From the NCBI RefSeq assembly GCF_024748615.1, contig NZ_CP087168.1, forward strand, positions 1,922,001 through 1,986,000: a stretch of DNA of 64,000 bases, given 5' to 3'. Position numbers and translations under genes: made by a program. Below the pieces are notes generated by a model. The model saw only the letters and a program-made list of their open reading frames with translations. It searched no databases and was not told the origin of the DNA. The stretch comes from Pseudomonas sp. B21-048. Its GTDB lineage: Bacteria > Pseudomonadota > Gammaproteobacteria > Pseudomonadales > Pseudomonadaceae. Shown here piece by piece: positions 29,794-39,794 of this stretch. Every line of letters begins with the position of its first letter. Position 1 is the stretch's first letter.

Positions 29794-31188
29794 ATGGCTG
29801 TCTACAACTACGACGTGGTGGTGTTGGGTTCCGGCCCGGCGGGAGAAGGCGCGGCAATGAATGCCGCCAAAGCAGGACGCAAGGTGGCGATGGTCGATAG
29901 TCGTCGCCAGGTCGGCGGCAACTGCACCCACTTGGGTACCATCCCGTCCAAAGCCTTGCGTCACTCGGTCCGACAGATCATGCAGTTCAACACCAACCCG
30001 ATGTTCCGGGCGATTGGTGAGCCGCGCTGGTTCTCGTTCCCGGACGTTCTGAAAAGCGCCGAAAAAGTGATCTCCAAACAAGTCGCCTCGCGCACCGGCT
30101 ACTACGCCCGTAACCGTGTCGACGTGTTCTTCGGTACCGGCAGCTTCGCCGACGAGCAAACCATCGAAGTGGTCTGCGCCAACGGTGTGGTCGAAAAACT
30201 GGTGGCCAAGCACATCATCATCGCCACCGGCTCGCGTCCTTATCGCCCGGCGGACATCGATTTCCATCACCCGCGTATCTACGATAGCGACACCATCCTC
30301 AGCCTCGGCCACACCCCGCGCAAACTCATCGTTTACGGCGCTGGCGTGATCGGTTGCGAATACGCCTCGATCTTCAGTGGTCTGGGTGTGCTGGTCGAGC
30401 TGGTGGACAACCGCGGTCAGTTGCTGAGTTTCCTCGACTCGGAAATTTCCCAGGCCCTGAGTTACCACTTCAGCAACAACAACATCACGGTTCGCCACAA
30501 CGAAGACTACGATCGCGTCGAAGGCGTGGACAATGGCGTGATCCTGCACCTGAAATCCGGCAAGAAGATCAAGGCCGATGCCTTGCTCTGGTGCAACGGC
30601 CGTACCGGCAACACCGACGCGCTGGGTCTGGAAAATATCGGCGTGAAGGTCAACAGCCGTGGCCAGATCGAAGTCGACGAGAACTACCGCACCTGCGTAC
30701 CGAACATTTATGGTGCCGGTGACGTGATCGGCTGGCCGAGTCTGGCCAGTGCCGCCCATGACCAGGGCCGTTCGGCCGCTGGCAGCATTGTCGACAATGG
30801 CAGCTGGCGCTTCGTCAACGACGTGCCAACCGGCATCTACACCATTCCGGAGATCAGCTCGATCGGCAAGAACGAGCAGGAGTTGACTCAGGCCAAGGTG
30901 CCGTACGAAGTGGGCAAGGCGTTCTTCAAGGGCATGGCACGTGCGCAGATCGCCGGCGAGCCGCAAGGCATGCTGAAGATCCTGTTTCACCGCGATACGC
31001 TGGAAGTGCTGGGCGTTCACTGCTTCGGTTATCAGGCGTCGGAGATCGTGCACATCGGTCAGGCGATCATGAACCAACCGGGCGAACAGAACACCCTGAA
31101 GTACTTCGTCAACACGACGTTCAACTACCCGACCATGGCCGAAGCCTATCGGGTAGCGGCGTACGATGGCCTCAACCGGCTTTTTTGA
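29794..31188 (+). CDS. sthA: Soluble pyridine nucleotide transhydrogenase
   Basis: Cytoplasmic flavoprotein that transfers hydride between NADPH and NADH, mainly reoxidising excess NADPH. 464 residues, standard length. FAD-binding [13 protein letters not shown], then [15 protein letters not shown], where the second redox cysteine of related disulfide reductases is absent, as expected for Sth. NAD-binding [19 protein letters not shown] motif IYGAGDVIG and a C-terminal dimer domain. GAGGAG lies 8 bases before the ATG. The 200-base upstream leader contains a CACGCCG-N5-CGGCGTG hairpin near 29728-29746. Confidence 0.96.
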   Translation: MAVYNYDVVVLGSGPAGEGAAMNAAKAGRKVAMVDSRRQVGGNCTHLGTIPSKALRHSVRQIMQFNTNPMFRAIGEPRWFSFPDVLKSAEKVISKQVASRTGYYARNRVDVFFGTGSFADEQTIEVVCANGVVEKLVAKHIIIATGSRPYRPADIDFHHPRIYDSDTILSLGHTPRKLIVYGAGVIGCEYASIFSGLGVLVELVDNRGQLLSFLDSEISQALSYHFSNNNITVRHNEDYDRVEGVDNGVILHLKSGKKIKADALLWCNGRTGNTDALGLENIGVKVNSRGQIEVDENYRTCVPNIYGAGDVIGWPSLASAAHDQGRSAAGSIVDNGSWRFVNDVPTGIYTIPEISSIGKNEQELTQAKVPYEVGKAFFKGMARAQIAGEPQGMLKILFHRDTLEVLGVHCFGYQASEIVHIGQAIMNQPGEQNTLKYFVNTTFNYPTMAEAYRVAAYDGLNRLF

Positions 31189-31230
31189 GCGGCTCCGGCC
31201 GGTGGCCTGAGCCGGCCGGGGAGACCGATT

Positions 31231-31953
31231 TCAGCAATTCTCGAGCGTGGCGATGGCCAAACCGGGAAAGTCTGTAATCAGGCTGTCAACGCCGAAGTCG
31301 GCGAGTCTGCGCATCAGCGCGGGCTCGTTGACTGTCCATACCGACACATGCAGCCCTTGACGCTGCGCCTTCTGCAGGCGTTCCGGCGTACACAGGGTCC
31401 AGTTCAGCGCCAGCATCTCGCAGCCGTAGTTTTGCGCGACCTTCAACGGGTCGAGCCAGGCGTACTCGGCCACCAAGCCGCGAGATACGTCCGGTACGAG
31501 GTCCAGCGCGGCTTTCAATACTTCGCGTGAACTCGAGGTGATCGTGATCTTGTCCCGCATACCGAAACGCTGCGCCATTTCGCGAATTGCCAGCACGGTG
31601 GTTGCAGCACGGGTGCGCGAAGCGCTTTTGACTTCCAGCTGCCAGTGCTCGAAATCGCATTTCTCGAACAGTTCCTCCAGCGTTGGGATCGGGCAGGGTT
31701 TGATCCAGCCCGGGCCACCCTTGCGCGCGTCGTAAGTCACCAGTTCAGCGGCGGTATGTTCGACCACTTTGCCGCGACGCTCGGTGGTGCGTTTGAGGGT
31801 TGGGTCGTGGATCACCATCAACTCGCCATCCCTGGACAGGTGTAGGTCCAGTTCGCAACGGCGTACGCCGTGCTTGAGGCATTCCTGAAAGCTGGTCAGG
31901 GTGTTTTCCGGTGCTTCGCCCTTGGCGCCGCGATGGCCGTAGATGAGAGTCAC
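31231..31953 (-). CDS. glpQ: Glycerophosphodiester phosphodiesterase
   Basis: Hydrolyses glycerophosphodiesters to glycerol-3-phosphate and an alcohol. 240 residues, TIM-barrel GDPD family without a signal peptide, so cytoplasmic (UgpQ-like) rather than the periplasmic GlpQ. Motifs: IYGHRGAKGEAPENTLTSF with the catalytic HR and E, ELDLHLSRDGELMVIHDPTL (in parts), and the C-terminal VSVWTVN and DSLITDFP. Convergent with sthA. It follows a PilZ gene on the same strand, 13 bases away. Confidence 0.9.
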   Translation of the reverse strand: MTLIYGHRGAKGEAPENTLTSFQECLKHGVRRCELDLHLSRDGELMVIHDPTLKRTTERRGKVVEHTAAELVTYDARKGGPGWIKPCPIPTLEELFEKCDFEHWQLEVKSASRTRAATTVLAIREMAQRFGMRDKITITSSSREVLKAALDLVPDVSRGLVAEYAWLDPLKVAQNYGCEMLALNWTLCTPERLQKAQRQGLHVSVWTVNEPALMRRLADFGVDSLITDFPGLAIATLENC

Positions 31954-31966
31954 GGTTCTTCCTTAA

Positions 31967-32548
31967 TTAAATGCCTGATTCGTTTTGTTCGCGCGCCAGG
32001 CGTCGTTCTTGTGCCTGTCGCTGCAAGATGTAACGGGCCAGCACTTGGCGCTGGGCATCGGACAGGTATTCGAACTCGGTGCCAATGTCGTAGCCGTCGC
32101 CCTTGCGGTCGCAATGGGTGACACGGGCTCGCAGCAACAGGCCAAGGGCTTGCGGCATCAGCACCAGTTTCACCGACAGGTGCGCGCCGGTGGCGATGGG
32201 CGTCGGATACTGAAAATCGATGCCCCCTTCGGAGATGATCACTGGCTGCGGCTCGCCGATCTGTCCAAGCACCGTCAGGGCGACCACCTGACTCAGCAGA
32301 TCGATGCGTTTGTTCTGGGATTTCAGGAACGCGGCGATGGTCCGGTCGCGTTCGCTGATCTGGCGCAGCAGGTGTTGCGACTCGAATTCGCTCAGGTGCA
32401 GTTCGCTGAGCAGGTTGAACAGTGGGGAAGCATCCTGCAACACTTCCTGGCCTGCGGCTTCGGGAGCGGACAGGGGCCGAATTTCCAGTGCGATCGTGTC
32501 CTCGATACGGTAGTATTCGCGGCGATCTACTTCATCTAATGTCGACAT
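31967..32548 (-). CDS. PilZ-domain-like protein
   Basis: 193 residues. N terminus RREYYRIED resembles the RxxxR switch of PilZ domains; the second motif reads IISEGGIDF and lacks the usual Asp/Asn two places before the serine. A middle helical region (SELHLSEFESQHLLRQISERDR) separates the two parts. C-di-GMP binding is therefore possible but not assured. Located just upstream of glpQ on the same strand and divergent from lolC; orthologues sit in the same place in Pseudomonas (PA2989, from memory). Confidence 0.75.
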   Translation of the reverse strand: MSTLDEVDRREYYRIEDTIALEIRPLSAPEAAGQEVLQDASPLFNLLSELHLSEFESQHLLRQISERDRTIAAFLKSQNKRIDLLSQVVALTVLGQIGEPQPVIISEGGIDFQYPTPIATGAHLSVKLVLMPQALGLLLRARVTHCDRKGDGYDIGTEFEYLSDAQRQVLARYILQRQAQERRLAREQNESGI

Positions 32549-32642
32549 GGCGAACCCATGGTAGCGGCGGTGGTCTGAGTGTAAAGCTGGTTATCGACCC
32601 CCGCCACAAGGACGTTCCTTTTCCCTCCGAACAAGCCCCGAC

Positions 32643-33893
32643 ATGTTCAGACCTCTCTTCGTATTTATTGGCACGCGTTATACCCGTGCAAAGCGTCGCA
32701 ATCATTTTGTGTCATTCATTTCCCTGACCTCGATGATCGGACTCGCCCTTGGCGTGGTCGTGATGATTGTCGTACTGTCGGTCATGAACGGCTTCGATCA
32801 TGAGATGCGCACCCGCGTGCTGGGCATGGTGCCCCACGCGACCATCGAGTCCGGTGAGCCGATCAGCGACTGGCAAAGCCTGGCCGCCAAGGTCAAGCAG
32901 AACCCGCAGGTGACGGCGGTTGCGCCCTTCGTCCAGATGCAGGGTCTACTGACCAACAACGGCAAGGTCTCCAAAGTGCTGCTCAATGCCATCGACCCGG
33001 TGCAGGAGCGGCAGGTGTCGATCATTGACAACTTCATGCAGCAGGGCAAACTCGACGACCTGGCGCCTGGCAGTTTCGGCATTGTCATCGGCGACAAGGC
33101 CGCGGCCAAGCTCGGCGCTGCGGTGGGCGACAAGCTGACATTTGTCGCGCCGGAAGTCACCGTGACCCCGGCCGGGATGTTCCCGCGCATGAAACGCTTT
33201 ACCGTGGTCGGCATCTTCCATGTCGGTGCGGGAGAGATCGACGGGTATCTGGGCATCACCAACCTGCAGGATCTGGCGAAGCTGCATCGCTGGAAGCCGG
33301 ATCAGGTCCAAGGCCTGCGCTTGAAATTCGACGACCTGTTCCAGGCGCCACGCGTCGCATGGACCATCGCCCAGCAACTTGGCGAAGACAAGTATTACGC
33401 CCGCGACTGGACTCGCACTCACGGCAATCTGTATCAGGCGATCCGCATGGAAAAAGCCATGATCGGCCTGCTGTTGCTGCTGATCGTCGCCGTTGCGGCG
33501 TTCAACATCATTTCCACGCTGGTGATGGTGGTGAACGACAAGAAGGGCGACATCGCGATCCTGCGCACCCTTGGCGCCACGCCGGGTTCAATCATGGCGA
33601 TCTTCATGGTCCAGGGTACGGTCATTGGCGTGGTCGGTACGCTGATCGGCGCTGTGGTCGGGATCTTCGCCGCGCTCAACGTCAGCGCCGCGATTTCGGC
33701 CCTTGAAGGGCTGATCGGCCACAAATTCCTGAACGCCGACGTGTATTTCATCGATTACCTGCCGTCGCAAGTGCAGAGCCAGGACGTGTTGATGGTCTGC
33801 GCCGCCGCGTTGGTTCTGAGTTTCCTCGCCACCCTGTATCCAGCCTGGCGTGCCGCGCGCACCCAGCCTGCGGAGGCGCTACGTTATGAGTGA
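32643..33893 (+). CDS. lolC: Lipoprotein-releasing ABC transporter permease LolC/E, first copy
   Basis: Inner-membrane permease of the Lol complex that extracts outer-membrane lipoproteins and hands them to LolA. 416 residues: one N-terminal transmembrane helix ([20 protein letters not shown], exact segment), a large periplasmic domain, then three helices in the FtsX-like C-terminal half ([19 protein letters not shown] and two more). The N-terminal 70 residues are nearly identical to the second permease at 34650. Overlaps lolD by 8 bases. Confidence 0.93.
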   Translation: MFRPLFVFIGTRYTRAKRRNHFVSFISLTSMIGLALGVVVMIVVLSVMNGFDHEMRTRVLGMVPHATIESGEPISDWQSLAAKVKQNPQVTAVAPFVQMQGLLTNNGKVSKVLLNAIDPVQERQVSIIDNFMQQGKLDDLAPGSFGIVIGDKAAAKLGAAVGDKLTFVAPEVTVTPAGMFPRMKRFTVVGIFHVGAGEIDGYLGITNLQDLAKLHRWKPDQVQGLRLKFDDLFQAPRVAWTIAQQLGEDKYYARDWTRTHGNLYQAIRMEKAMIGLLLLLIVAVAAFNIISTLVMVVNDKKGDIAILRTLGATPGSIMAIFMVQGTVIGVVGTLIGAVVGIFAALNVSAAISALEGLIGHKFLNADVYFIDYLPSQVQSQDVLMVCAAALVLSFLATLYPAWRAARTQPAEALRYE

Positions 33894-34584
33894 GTCGGGC
33901 ATGAGTGATAAAGCAATTTTGAGCTGCCGCAACCTTGGCAGGTCCTACGTGGAAGGCCCGGAATCGGTAGAGGTTCTGGCGGGTCTGCAACTGGAGTTGC
34001 ACCCAGGTGAGCGCGTGGCGATCGTCGGTACCTCGGGTTCGGGCAAAAGTACCTTGCTCAACCTGTTGGGCGGTCTCGATACGCCGACCAAGGGCAGCGT
34101 CTGGCTGGCCGGTGAAGAGCTGTCGGCATTGAACGAAAAGGCCCGTGGCCTGCTGCGCAATCGGTCGCTGGGTTTCGTTTACCAGTTCCACCACTTGCTG
34201 CCTGAGTTCACCGCGCTGGAAAACGTCTGCATGCCGTTGCTGATCGGTAAAACCGCGATCCCGGAAGCGCGTCAGCGTGCAACGGCGTTGCTGGAGCGGG
34301 TAGGGCTGGGCCATCGTCTGGAGCACAAACCGGCGGAATTGTCCGGTGGCGAACGCCAGCGTGTGGCCATCGCCCGTGCCCTGGTGAACAAACCAGGCCT
34401 GGTGATGCTCGACGAGCCGACCGGCAACCTCGACTCCCACACCGCCCAAGGCATTCAGGATTTGATGCTGGAACTCAGCACCTCGATGCGTACCGCGTTT
34501 CTGGTGGTGACTCACGACATGAACCTGGCTCGCCAGATGGATCGCGTCCTGCATTTGCAGGAAGGTTACCTGACACCCATCTGA
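33886..34584 (+). CDS. lolD: Lipoprotein-releasing ABC transporter ATPase LolD
   Basis: Cytoplasmic ATPase that powers lipoprotein release. 232 residues. Walker [11 protein letters not shown]-loop and LolD motif near [19 protein letters not shown] signature [15 protein letters not shown], Walker [13 protein letters not shown] and switch THD. ATG at 33886 has GGAGG 9 bases upstream and lies within the lolC end, indicating translational coupling; an ATG 15 bases later is possible. Confidence 0.94.
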   Translation: MSESGMSDKAILSCRNLGRSYVEGPESVEVLAGLQLELHPGERVAIVGTSGSGKSTLLNLLGGLDTPTKGSVWLAGEELSALNEKARGLLRNRSLGFVYQFHHLLPEFTALENVCMPLLIGKTAIPEARQRATALLERVGLGHRLEHKPAELSGGERQRVAIARALVNKPGLVMLDEPTGNLDSHTAQGIQDLMLELSTSMRTAFLVVTHDMNLARQMDRVLHLQEGYLTPI

Positions 34585-34649
34585 TTGGCCGAAACCCGGC
34601 GCACCGAACAGTGCGTCGGGTCTTTTATTTTTATACGGTGCCCCAGCGA

Positions 34650-35894
34650 ATGTTCAGACCGTTATCGATCTTTATCGGCATGCGCTATACCCGCGCCAAG
34701 CGCCGCAATCGCTTTGTTTCCTTCATCTCGATGACCTCGATGATCGGCCTCGCCCTGGGCGTGCTGGCGATGATCGTGGTGCTGTCGGTGATGAACGGCT
34801 TCCAGCGCGAAATGAGCTCGCGCATCCTCGGCATGGTGCCCCACGCGACCATTGTCGGCGTGAACCCTATCGACGATTGGCGGCCAGTGGCCGCCGCGGC
34901 GATGAAGAATCCTGAAGTGACGGCGGCGGTTCCGTTCACCGAAATGGAAGGCATGCTGTCCTACAAGGGCACGATGCAGCCGATCCAGGTCAGCGGTGTC
35001 GACCCGGCGCTGGAAGGCAAGGTCTCGATCGTTGCCAAGCACATTGTTCAGGGGCGTCTCGACGCCTTGAAGCCGGGCGAGTTTGGCGTGGTGATCGGTG
35101 AGATCACCGCACGGCGTTTTCGCTTGAATGTCGGCGACAAGATCACTCTGATCGTGCCGGAAATCAGCAGCGCACCGGGCGGGATTACCCCGCGCATGCA
35201 GCGACTGAACGTGGTTGGCGTGTTCAAAGTTGGCGCCGAGTTGGACGGCTCCATGGCGCTGATCCACCTCGCCGATGCGGCGCAGATGCAACACTGGCAG
35301 CCGAATCAGGTGCAGAGCGTGCGGCTGGCGGTGAAGGATCTGTACGCCGCGCCGCAAGTGTCGAGCGACATCGCGGCCGGCCTGGGCGCCGCCTACAAGG
35401 CAGACGACTGGACCCACACCCAGGGCAGTCTGTTCAGCGCGATGAAGATGGAAAAAACCATGATCGGCCTGCTGTTGCTGATGATCGTCGCGGTGGCGGC
35501 GTTCAACATCATTGCCACCCTGATCATGGTGGTGAACGACAAGGGCGCGGACATCGCAATCCTGCGCACCATCGGCGCGACGCCTCGGCAGATCATGGCG
35601 ATCTTCATGGTGCAGGGCACGGTGATCGGGGTTGTCGGTACCTTGATTGGCGGCGTGCTGGGCGTGATCGCAGCGCTGAACGTCAGTGAACTGGTGGGCT
35701 GGATGGAGCGGGTCAGCGGGCAGCACATCTTCAGTTCCGATGTGTACTTTGTCAGTAACTTGCCGTCGGAGCTGCAGGGCGCGGATGTGTTGTTGATCTG
35801 TTCCGCCGGTTTCATCATGAGCTTTTTGGCGACGGTGTATCCGGCGTGGCGGGCGGCGAAAGTGGAGCCGGCTACGGCGTTGCGGTATTCGTAA
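34650..35894 (+). CDS. lolE: Lipoprotein-releasing ABC transporter permease LolC/E, second copy
   Basis: 414-residue permease paralogous to lolC with the same topology: [20 protein letters not shown] helix, periplasmic domain, three C-terminal helices. ATG at 34650 gives the same MFRPL start as lolC, so longer in-frame starts are rejected. A hairpin with a mismatch (CCCGGCGCAC-N6-GTGCGTCGGGT) and a T-rich run lies in the 65-base gap after lolD, so lolE may be partly uncoupled by attenuation. Having both permeases indicates a heterodimeric LolCDE system. Confidence 0.92.
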   Translation: MFRPLSIFIGMRYTRAKRRNRFVSFISMTSMIGLALGVLAMIVVLSVMNGFQREMSSRILGMVPHATIVGVNPIDDWRPVAAAAMKNPEVTAAVPFTEMEGMLSYKGTMQPIQVSGVDPALEGKVSIVAKHIVQGRLDALKPGEFGVVIGEITARRFRLNVGDKITLIVPEISSAPGGITPRMQRLNVVGVFKVGAELDGSMALIHLADAAQMQHWQPNQVQSVRLAVKDLYAAPQVSSDIAAGLGAAYKADDWTHTQGSLFSAMKMEKTMIGLLLLMIVAVAAFNIIATLIMVVNDKGADIAILRTIGATPRQIMAIFMVQGTVIGVVGTLIGGVLGVIAALNVSELVGWMERVSGQHIFSSDVYFVSNLPSELQGADVLLICSAGFIMSFLATVYPAWRAAKVEPATALRYS

Positions 35895-35903
35895 GTCCCC
35901 AAT

Positions 35904-36012
35904 GATCGTTCCCGCGCTCCGCGTGGGAATGCCTCAACGGACGCTCTGCGTTCGGCTCTTGATGTGACGCAGAGCGTCACTGGCTGCGTTCCCACGCAGA
36001 GCGTGGGAACGC
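35904..36012. repeat. REPIN, GTTCCCACGCTCTGCGTGGGA family
   Basis: Paired inverted units: CGTTCCCGCGCTCCGCGTGG at the left end and CGTTCCCACGCAGAGCGTGG at the right end, with an inner GACGCTCTGCG and CGCAGAGCGTC pair. Typical Pseudomonas extragenic repeat between the convergent genes lolE and the sensor kinase. Confidence 0.85.
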
Positions 36013-37359
36013 TCAGGTTCGTGGCAACTCAATCACAAACCGTGTCCACCCGTTTTCCGATTCGCAACGAATCTGCCCGCCATGGGCGCGGATGATCGAC
36101 TGGGTGATCGCCAATCCCAGCCCCGCATGCTCACTGCTGCCTTCATGACGCGCCGGGTCTGCCCGGTAGAAACGGTCAAACAAACGCGGCAACAAGTCTT
36201 CAGAAATCCCTTCACCACTGTTTTCAACGGTCAGGCTCAAGCCTGTCGGCTGCTCGATAATCCGCACCCGAACCTCGCCGCCGACCGGGGTAAACCGCAG
36301 TGCATTGTCCAGTAAATTGGACAGCGCCCGACGCAGCATGCTGCGGTCGCCCTGCATACGCGCGCTGCCGTCACGACTCAACTTCACCTGAGCGTCCTCG
36401 GCCAGCGGCGCAAAAAACTCCAGCAGCACATCGGCTTCTTCCGCCAGTTCCAGCGCTTCGCGCTTGGGCATCAGCAAGCCATGGTCAGCCTTGGCCAGGT
36501 ACAACATGTCGTTGACCAGTTGCGCCATCCATTGCAGTTCTTCGAGGTTGCTGTGCAGCGCTTCGCGGTAATCCTCGAGGGGGCGAGGGCGGGTGAGGGT
36601 GACCTGGGTGTGGGTCAGCAGGTTCGACAGCGGTGTGCGCAGTTCATGGGCGATGTCGGCGGAGAACGCCGAGAGTCGCTGAAAAGAGTCGTCGAGGCGT
36701 CCGAGCATGGCGTTGAAGCTGTGGGCCATTTCCGCGAGTTCTGGCGGCATGTCTGCTTCCGGCAGGCGCGCGTTGAGCGATTGCGCCGAAACACCGCTGG
36801 CGACCGCGCTCATGCGTCGCAACGGGCGTAAACCACTGCGCGCCGCCCAGGCACCGAGCAGGGCGGTGGCCAGGGCCGAAAGGCCGACCGTCAGCCAGAT
36901 CAGGTGTTGCATGCGCTGCAGAAAGTGCTGGTGATGGGTGATGTCCAGCAGCAGAGTCAGTTGCGGTGAATCGGGTTTGTCGAGGAACAGCGGCGCATTC
37001 AGGACGCGATAGTCGGTGCCGTCGTCGCTCACTGTCGACAGGCCGGGCTGGCGCGGCAAGTCTTTGGGTAAACGGTCCGAGCTGTCGTACAAGCGTTGGC
37101 CATCGCTGCCAGTGATGCGCAGGGAAAGATCGGCTTGTCGGCTCAATTCGTCGGCCAGTCTGGCCTCGGTTTCGCTGGATTGAATGTCCTCCAGCGCCCG
37201 GCGCAAACCAATCAGTTTGCCGTCGAGCAACTGCTGGTCCAGCTCGACAAAGTGCGCCTCGCTGGCGCGGCTGAATAACACCCCGGCGAACAACGACACC
37301 ACCGCGGTGCAGGCCGCGAACAGGAGGGCCAGGCGGCTGCTCAAAGAAAGCCGACGCAT
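36013..37359 (-). CDS. copS: Copper/heavy-metal sensor histidine kinase, CopS/CusS type
   Basis: Inner-membrane sensor kinase of 448 residues. First helix at residues 9-30, periplasmic sensor to about 150, second helix 152-173, HAMP, HisKA with phosphorylated His238 in FSADIAHELRTPLSN, and an HATPase domain (NLLDNALRF, FDRFYRADPARHEGSSEHAGLGLAI in parts). The heavy-metal (CusS) kinase signature AHELRTPL and DMLYLAKADHG fits. The start overlaps the regulator stop in TGATG. Metal specificity is inferred from the divergent cupredoxin gene. Confidence 0.88.
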   Translation of the reverse strand: MRRLSLSSRLALLFAACTAVVSLFAGVLFSRASEAHFVELDQQLLDGKLIGLRRALEDIQSSETEARLADELSRQADLSLRITGSDGQRLYDSSDRLPKDLPRQPGLSTVSDDGTDYRVLNAPLFLDKPDSPQLTLLLDITHHQHFLQRMQHLIWLTVGLSALATALLGAWAARSGLRPLRRMSAVASGVSAQSLNARLPEADMPPELAEMAHSFNAMLGRLDDSFQRLSAFSADIAHELRTPLSNLLTHTQVTLTRPRPLEDYREALHSNLEELQWMAQLVNDMLYLAKADHGLLMPKREALELAEEADVLLEFFAPLAEDAQVKLSRDGSARMQGDRSMLRRALSNLLDNALRFTPVGGEVRVRIIEQPTGLSLTVENSGEGISEDLLPRLFDRFYRADPARHEGSSEHAGLGLAITQSIIRAHGGQIRCESENGWTRFVIELPRT

Positions 37360-38039
37360 CAGGCGGGGCGCTCTTCAAGGACGTAGCCCATGCCGCGCAC
37401 GGTGTGGATCAACTTGTTGGGGAAATCGTCGTCGATCTTCAGGCGCAAACGACGGATCGCCACTTCGATAACGTTGGTGTCGCTGTCGAAATTCATGTCC
37501 CACACCTGGGAAGCGATCAGCGACTTGGGCAGAACTTCACCTTGGCGCCGCAGGAGCATTTCCAGCAGGGCGAATTCTTTGGCGGTCAGGTCGATGCGCT
37601 GACCGTTGCGCTCGACCCGCCGGCGGATCAGGTCCAGGCGCAAGTCGGCCAGTTGCAGGCTGGTTTCCTGAGGTGTGGCGCTGCCGCGACGCAGCAGGCT
37701 GCGTACCCGGGCCAGTAGTTCGGAGAAGGCGAACGGTTTGACCAGATAGTCGTCGGCACCCAGTTCCAGGCCGTGGACCCTGTCCTCCACTGCGTCTCGG
37801 GCTGTAAGAAACAGTACCGGTGTGTCGAGGCCTGCGCCGCGCACCGCTTGCAGAATCTGCCAGCCATCGCGTCCGGGGAGCATCACATCGAGAATCAACA
37901 AGGCGTAATCGCCGCTCAGCGCCAGTTGCTGACCGGTGTTGCCGTCGGCCGCCAGTTCGGTGGTGAATCCGGCCTCGGTCAGGCCCTGACGCAGGTAATG
38001 GCCGGTTTTCGCTTGGTCTTCAACAATCAGCAGTTTCAT
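37359..38039 (-). CDS. copR: Copper response regulator, CopR/CusR type
   Basis: OmpR-family regulator of 226 residues. Receiver with Asp51 ([14 protein letters not shown]), Thr and Lys switch ([19 protein letters not shown]), and a winged-helix domain ([39 protein letters not shown]). The ATG at 38039 (MKLLIVEDQ) fits the family; an in-frame ATG five codons earlier is less likely. It probably binds the palindrome at 38099-38129 that lies between it and the cupredoxin gene. Confidence 0.9.
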   Translation of the reverse strand: MKLLIVEDQAKTGHYLRQGLTEAGFTTELAADGNTGQQLALSGDYALLILDVMLPGRDGWQILQAVRGAGLDTPVLFLTARDAVEDRVHGLELGADDYLVKPFAFSELLARVRSLLRRGSATPQETSLQLADLRLDLIRRRVERNGQRIDLTAKEFALLEMLLRRQGEVLPKSLIASQVWDMNFDSDTNVIEVAIRRLRLKIDDDFPNKLIHTVRGMGYVLEERPA

Positions 38040-38098
38040 GGGCGACTCGGGCAATTGGAACAGGTGCGTTATACCGTGGGCGGCGGCGAAGCAGGCCT

Positions 38099-38129
38099 AC
38101 CTGACAAAGTTGTAATTTGTCTGTCAGGT
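38099..38129. promoter_or_regulatory. Cop-box-like palindrome
   Basis: ACCTGACA and its exact inverse TGTCAGGT separated by 15 bases that contain TTGTAATTTG. It lies between the divergent copR and cupredoxin genes and resembles the TGACA-N-TGTCA operators of CusR/CopR regulators. Confidence 0.7.
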
Positions 38130-38193
38130 GGTTGGCAGTACCCGCAGCTTAGAGTCTCCCACAAGCTGAACCTCATCTTGTTGGAGCGCGACT

Positions 38194-38721
38194 ATGTTTT
38201 TGCAAAATCGTCTGGCACTGGCCGCTTGCTTGCTGACTCTGAGCCTGGGGCTGGAGGCTTCACCGGCGCATTCCTACGACTTCGGTCAACCGGCGGCAGC
38301 GACCAAGGTTACCCGTAGCGTTGAAGTGGTGATGGGAGATATGTCCTTCACTTCGAAGGCGATTGATATCAGGGCCGGAGAAACCGTGCGTTTTGTACTG
38401 GTGAATAAAGGCCAGTTACTGCACGAATTCAACCTCGGCGACGCGCAAATGCATGCCCGGCACCAGCAGGAAATGCTCCAGATGCAGCAAAACGGCATGC
38501 TGATGCCTACAGGCATGAAAGCCATGGACCACGGGTCCATGGGCCATTCTTCCGAAGGGCATGGGATGAAACACGATGACCCGAACAGTGTGCTGGTGGA
38601 GCCGGGCAAAACCGCCGAGCTGACCTGGACCTTCACCAAGGCCACCAATCTGGAGTTTGCCTGCAATATCCCCGGCCACTATCAGGCCGGTATGGTCGGC
38701 AAACTGACAGTCAGTCAGTAA
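38194..38721 (+). CDS. Periplasmic cupredoxin-like copper protein
   Basis: 175-residue secreted protein with a signal peptide (LALAACLLTLSLGLEASPAHS region). Cupredoxin fold: GETVRFVLVNKGQLLHEFNLGD supplies the N-terminal His ligand, and FACNIPGHYQAGMVG supplies the Cys-His-Met type-1 copper ligands. Between them is a Met/His-rich insertion (HARHQQEMLQMQQNGMLM, HGSMGHSSEGHGMKHDD) likely to bind extra copper. Divergent from copRS across a Cop-box-like palindrome, so copper induction is expected. Resembles the CopI-type periplasmic proteins. Confidence 0.87.
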   Translation: MFLQNRLALAACLLTLSLGLEASPAHSYDFGQPAAATKVTRSVEVVMGDMSFTSKAIDIRAGETVRFVLVNKGQLLHEFNLGDAQMHARHQQEMLQMQQNGMLMPTGMKAMDHGSMGHSSEGHGMKHDDPNSVLVEPGKTAELTWTFTKATNLEFACNIPGHYQAGMVGKLTVSQ

Positions 38722-38782
38722 GCACTCAAAGGCGGGAGCAAAGGCTGGTAGAATCCGCTGATTCTTCAGTCAGGTTTCCGCC

Positions 38783-39613
38783 ATGCATCCCGCAGCCGAA
38801 CATTCGCCGCTGGGCAAATCCAGCGAATACATCGCCACCTACACACCGTCCTTGCTGTTCCCGATCCCGCGCACCGCGAAATGGGCCGAGCTGGGCCTGA
38901 CGGCTGAAACCCTGCCGTACAAGGGTGTGGACTTCTGGAACTGCTTCGAACTGTCGTGGCTGTTGCCATCCGGCAAGCCTGTGGTGGCGATTGGCGAATT
39001 CAGCATTCCGGCGGATTCGCCGAACATCATCGAATCCAAGTCGTTCAAGCTGTACCTCAACTCGCTGAACCAAACAGCGTTTGCCGACATCGCAAGCCTT
39101 GAAGCAACGCTGGCGAAAGACCTCTCGGCCGCTGCCGGCAAACCGGTGGGCGTGCGGATTCGCAGCCTGAAAGAAGTTGAAGCAGAAGGCGTCGTGGCGT
39201 TGCCGGGTGTGTGCATCGATGACCTGGACATCAGCGTCAGCAACTATGAGCATCCGCGTCCGGAACTGCTGCGGTGCGATGAGTCGCTCATTATTGAAGA
39301 GTCCGTGCACAGCCATTTGCTCAAATCCAACTGCCCGGTCACCAGCCAGCCGGATTGGGGCAGCGTAGCGGTGGAGTATCGCGGCGCGGCGCTGGATCAT
39401 GCGAGTTTGCTGGAATACATCGTGAGTTTTCGTCAGCACTCGGACTTCCATGAGCAGTGCGTGGAGCGGATTTTCCTCGACCTGCAGCGGTTGCTAAAAC
39501 CGGAGAAATTGACGGTGTATGCGCGGTATGTGCGTCGTGGCGGGTTGGACATCAACCCGTATCGCAGCACCGAAGATGTGCAACTGCCGAACCATCGCCT
39601 GGTCCGCCAGTAA
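38783..39613 (+). CDS. queF: NADPH-dependent 7-cyano-7-deazaguanine reductase QueF
   Basis: Reduces preQ0 to preQ1 in queuosine biosynthesis. 276 residues, the long two-domain (YqcD-like) form. Catalytic Cys184 in [16 protein letters not shown], QueF substrate motif [21 protein letters not shown] (in parts), [11 protein letters not shown] motif and [10 protein letters not shown]. The start is preceded by a TAGAAT -10-like element 30 bases upstream, indicating its own promoter. Confidence 0.95.
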   Translation: MHPAAEHSPLGKSSEYIATYTPSLLFPIPRTAKWAELGLTAETLPYKGVDFWNCFELSWLLPSGKPVVAIGEFSIPADSPNIIESKSFKLYLNSLNQTAFADIASLEATLAKDLSAAAGKPVGVRIRSLKEVEAEGVVALPGVCIDDLDISVSNYEHPRPELLRCDESLIIEESVHSHLLKSNCPVTSQPDWGSVAVEYRGAALDHASLLEYIVSFRQHSDFHEQCVERIFLDLQRLLKPEKLTVYARYVRRGGLDINPYRSTEDVQLPNHRLVRQ

Positions 39614-39616
39614 GTT

Positions 39617-39712
39617 CAAAAGATCGTCCGAGCGCGGCCCGAGCTTTCGGCAGCTCTTGCAGGGTGTACGCCGTCCCAATGTAGGAGCTGCCGCAGGCTG
39701 CGATCTTGGCGC
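39617..39712. repeat. REPIN of the GTAGGAGCTGCCG family
   Basis: Left unit ends GAGCTTTCGGCAGCTCTTGC, right unit is TGTAGGAGCTGCCGCAGGCT followed by GCGATCTTGG; the two are inverted, with AAAAGATCGTCCGAGCG on the left outer side. Same family as 4030-4111. Located between convergent queF and the DUF4404 gene. Confidence 0.8.
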
Positions 39713-39748
39713 AATTCCAGGCGCCCGATAACTCAACGATTGGAAACC

Positions 39749-39780
39749 AAAAAGCCCCGCTATCGATAGTGGGGCTTTTT
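39749..39780. terminator. Bidirectional terminator between queF and the DUF4404 gene
   Basis: AAAAAGCCCCGCTATCGATA continuing to GTGGGGCTTTTT: a near-perfect palindrome with A-tract and T-tract, so it serves both converging genes. Confidence 0.92.
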
Positions 39781-39794
39781 TGCATCTGGCAGAT

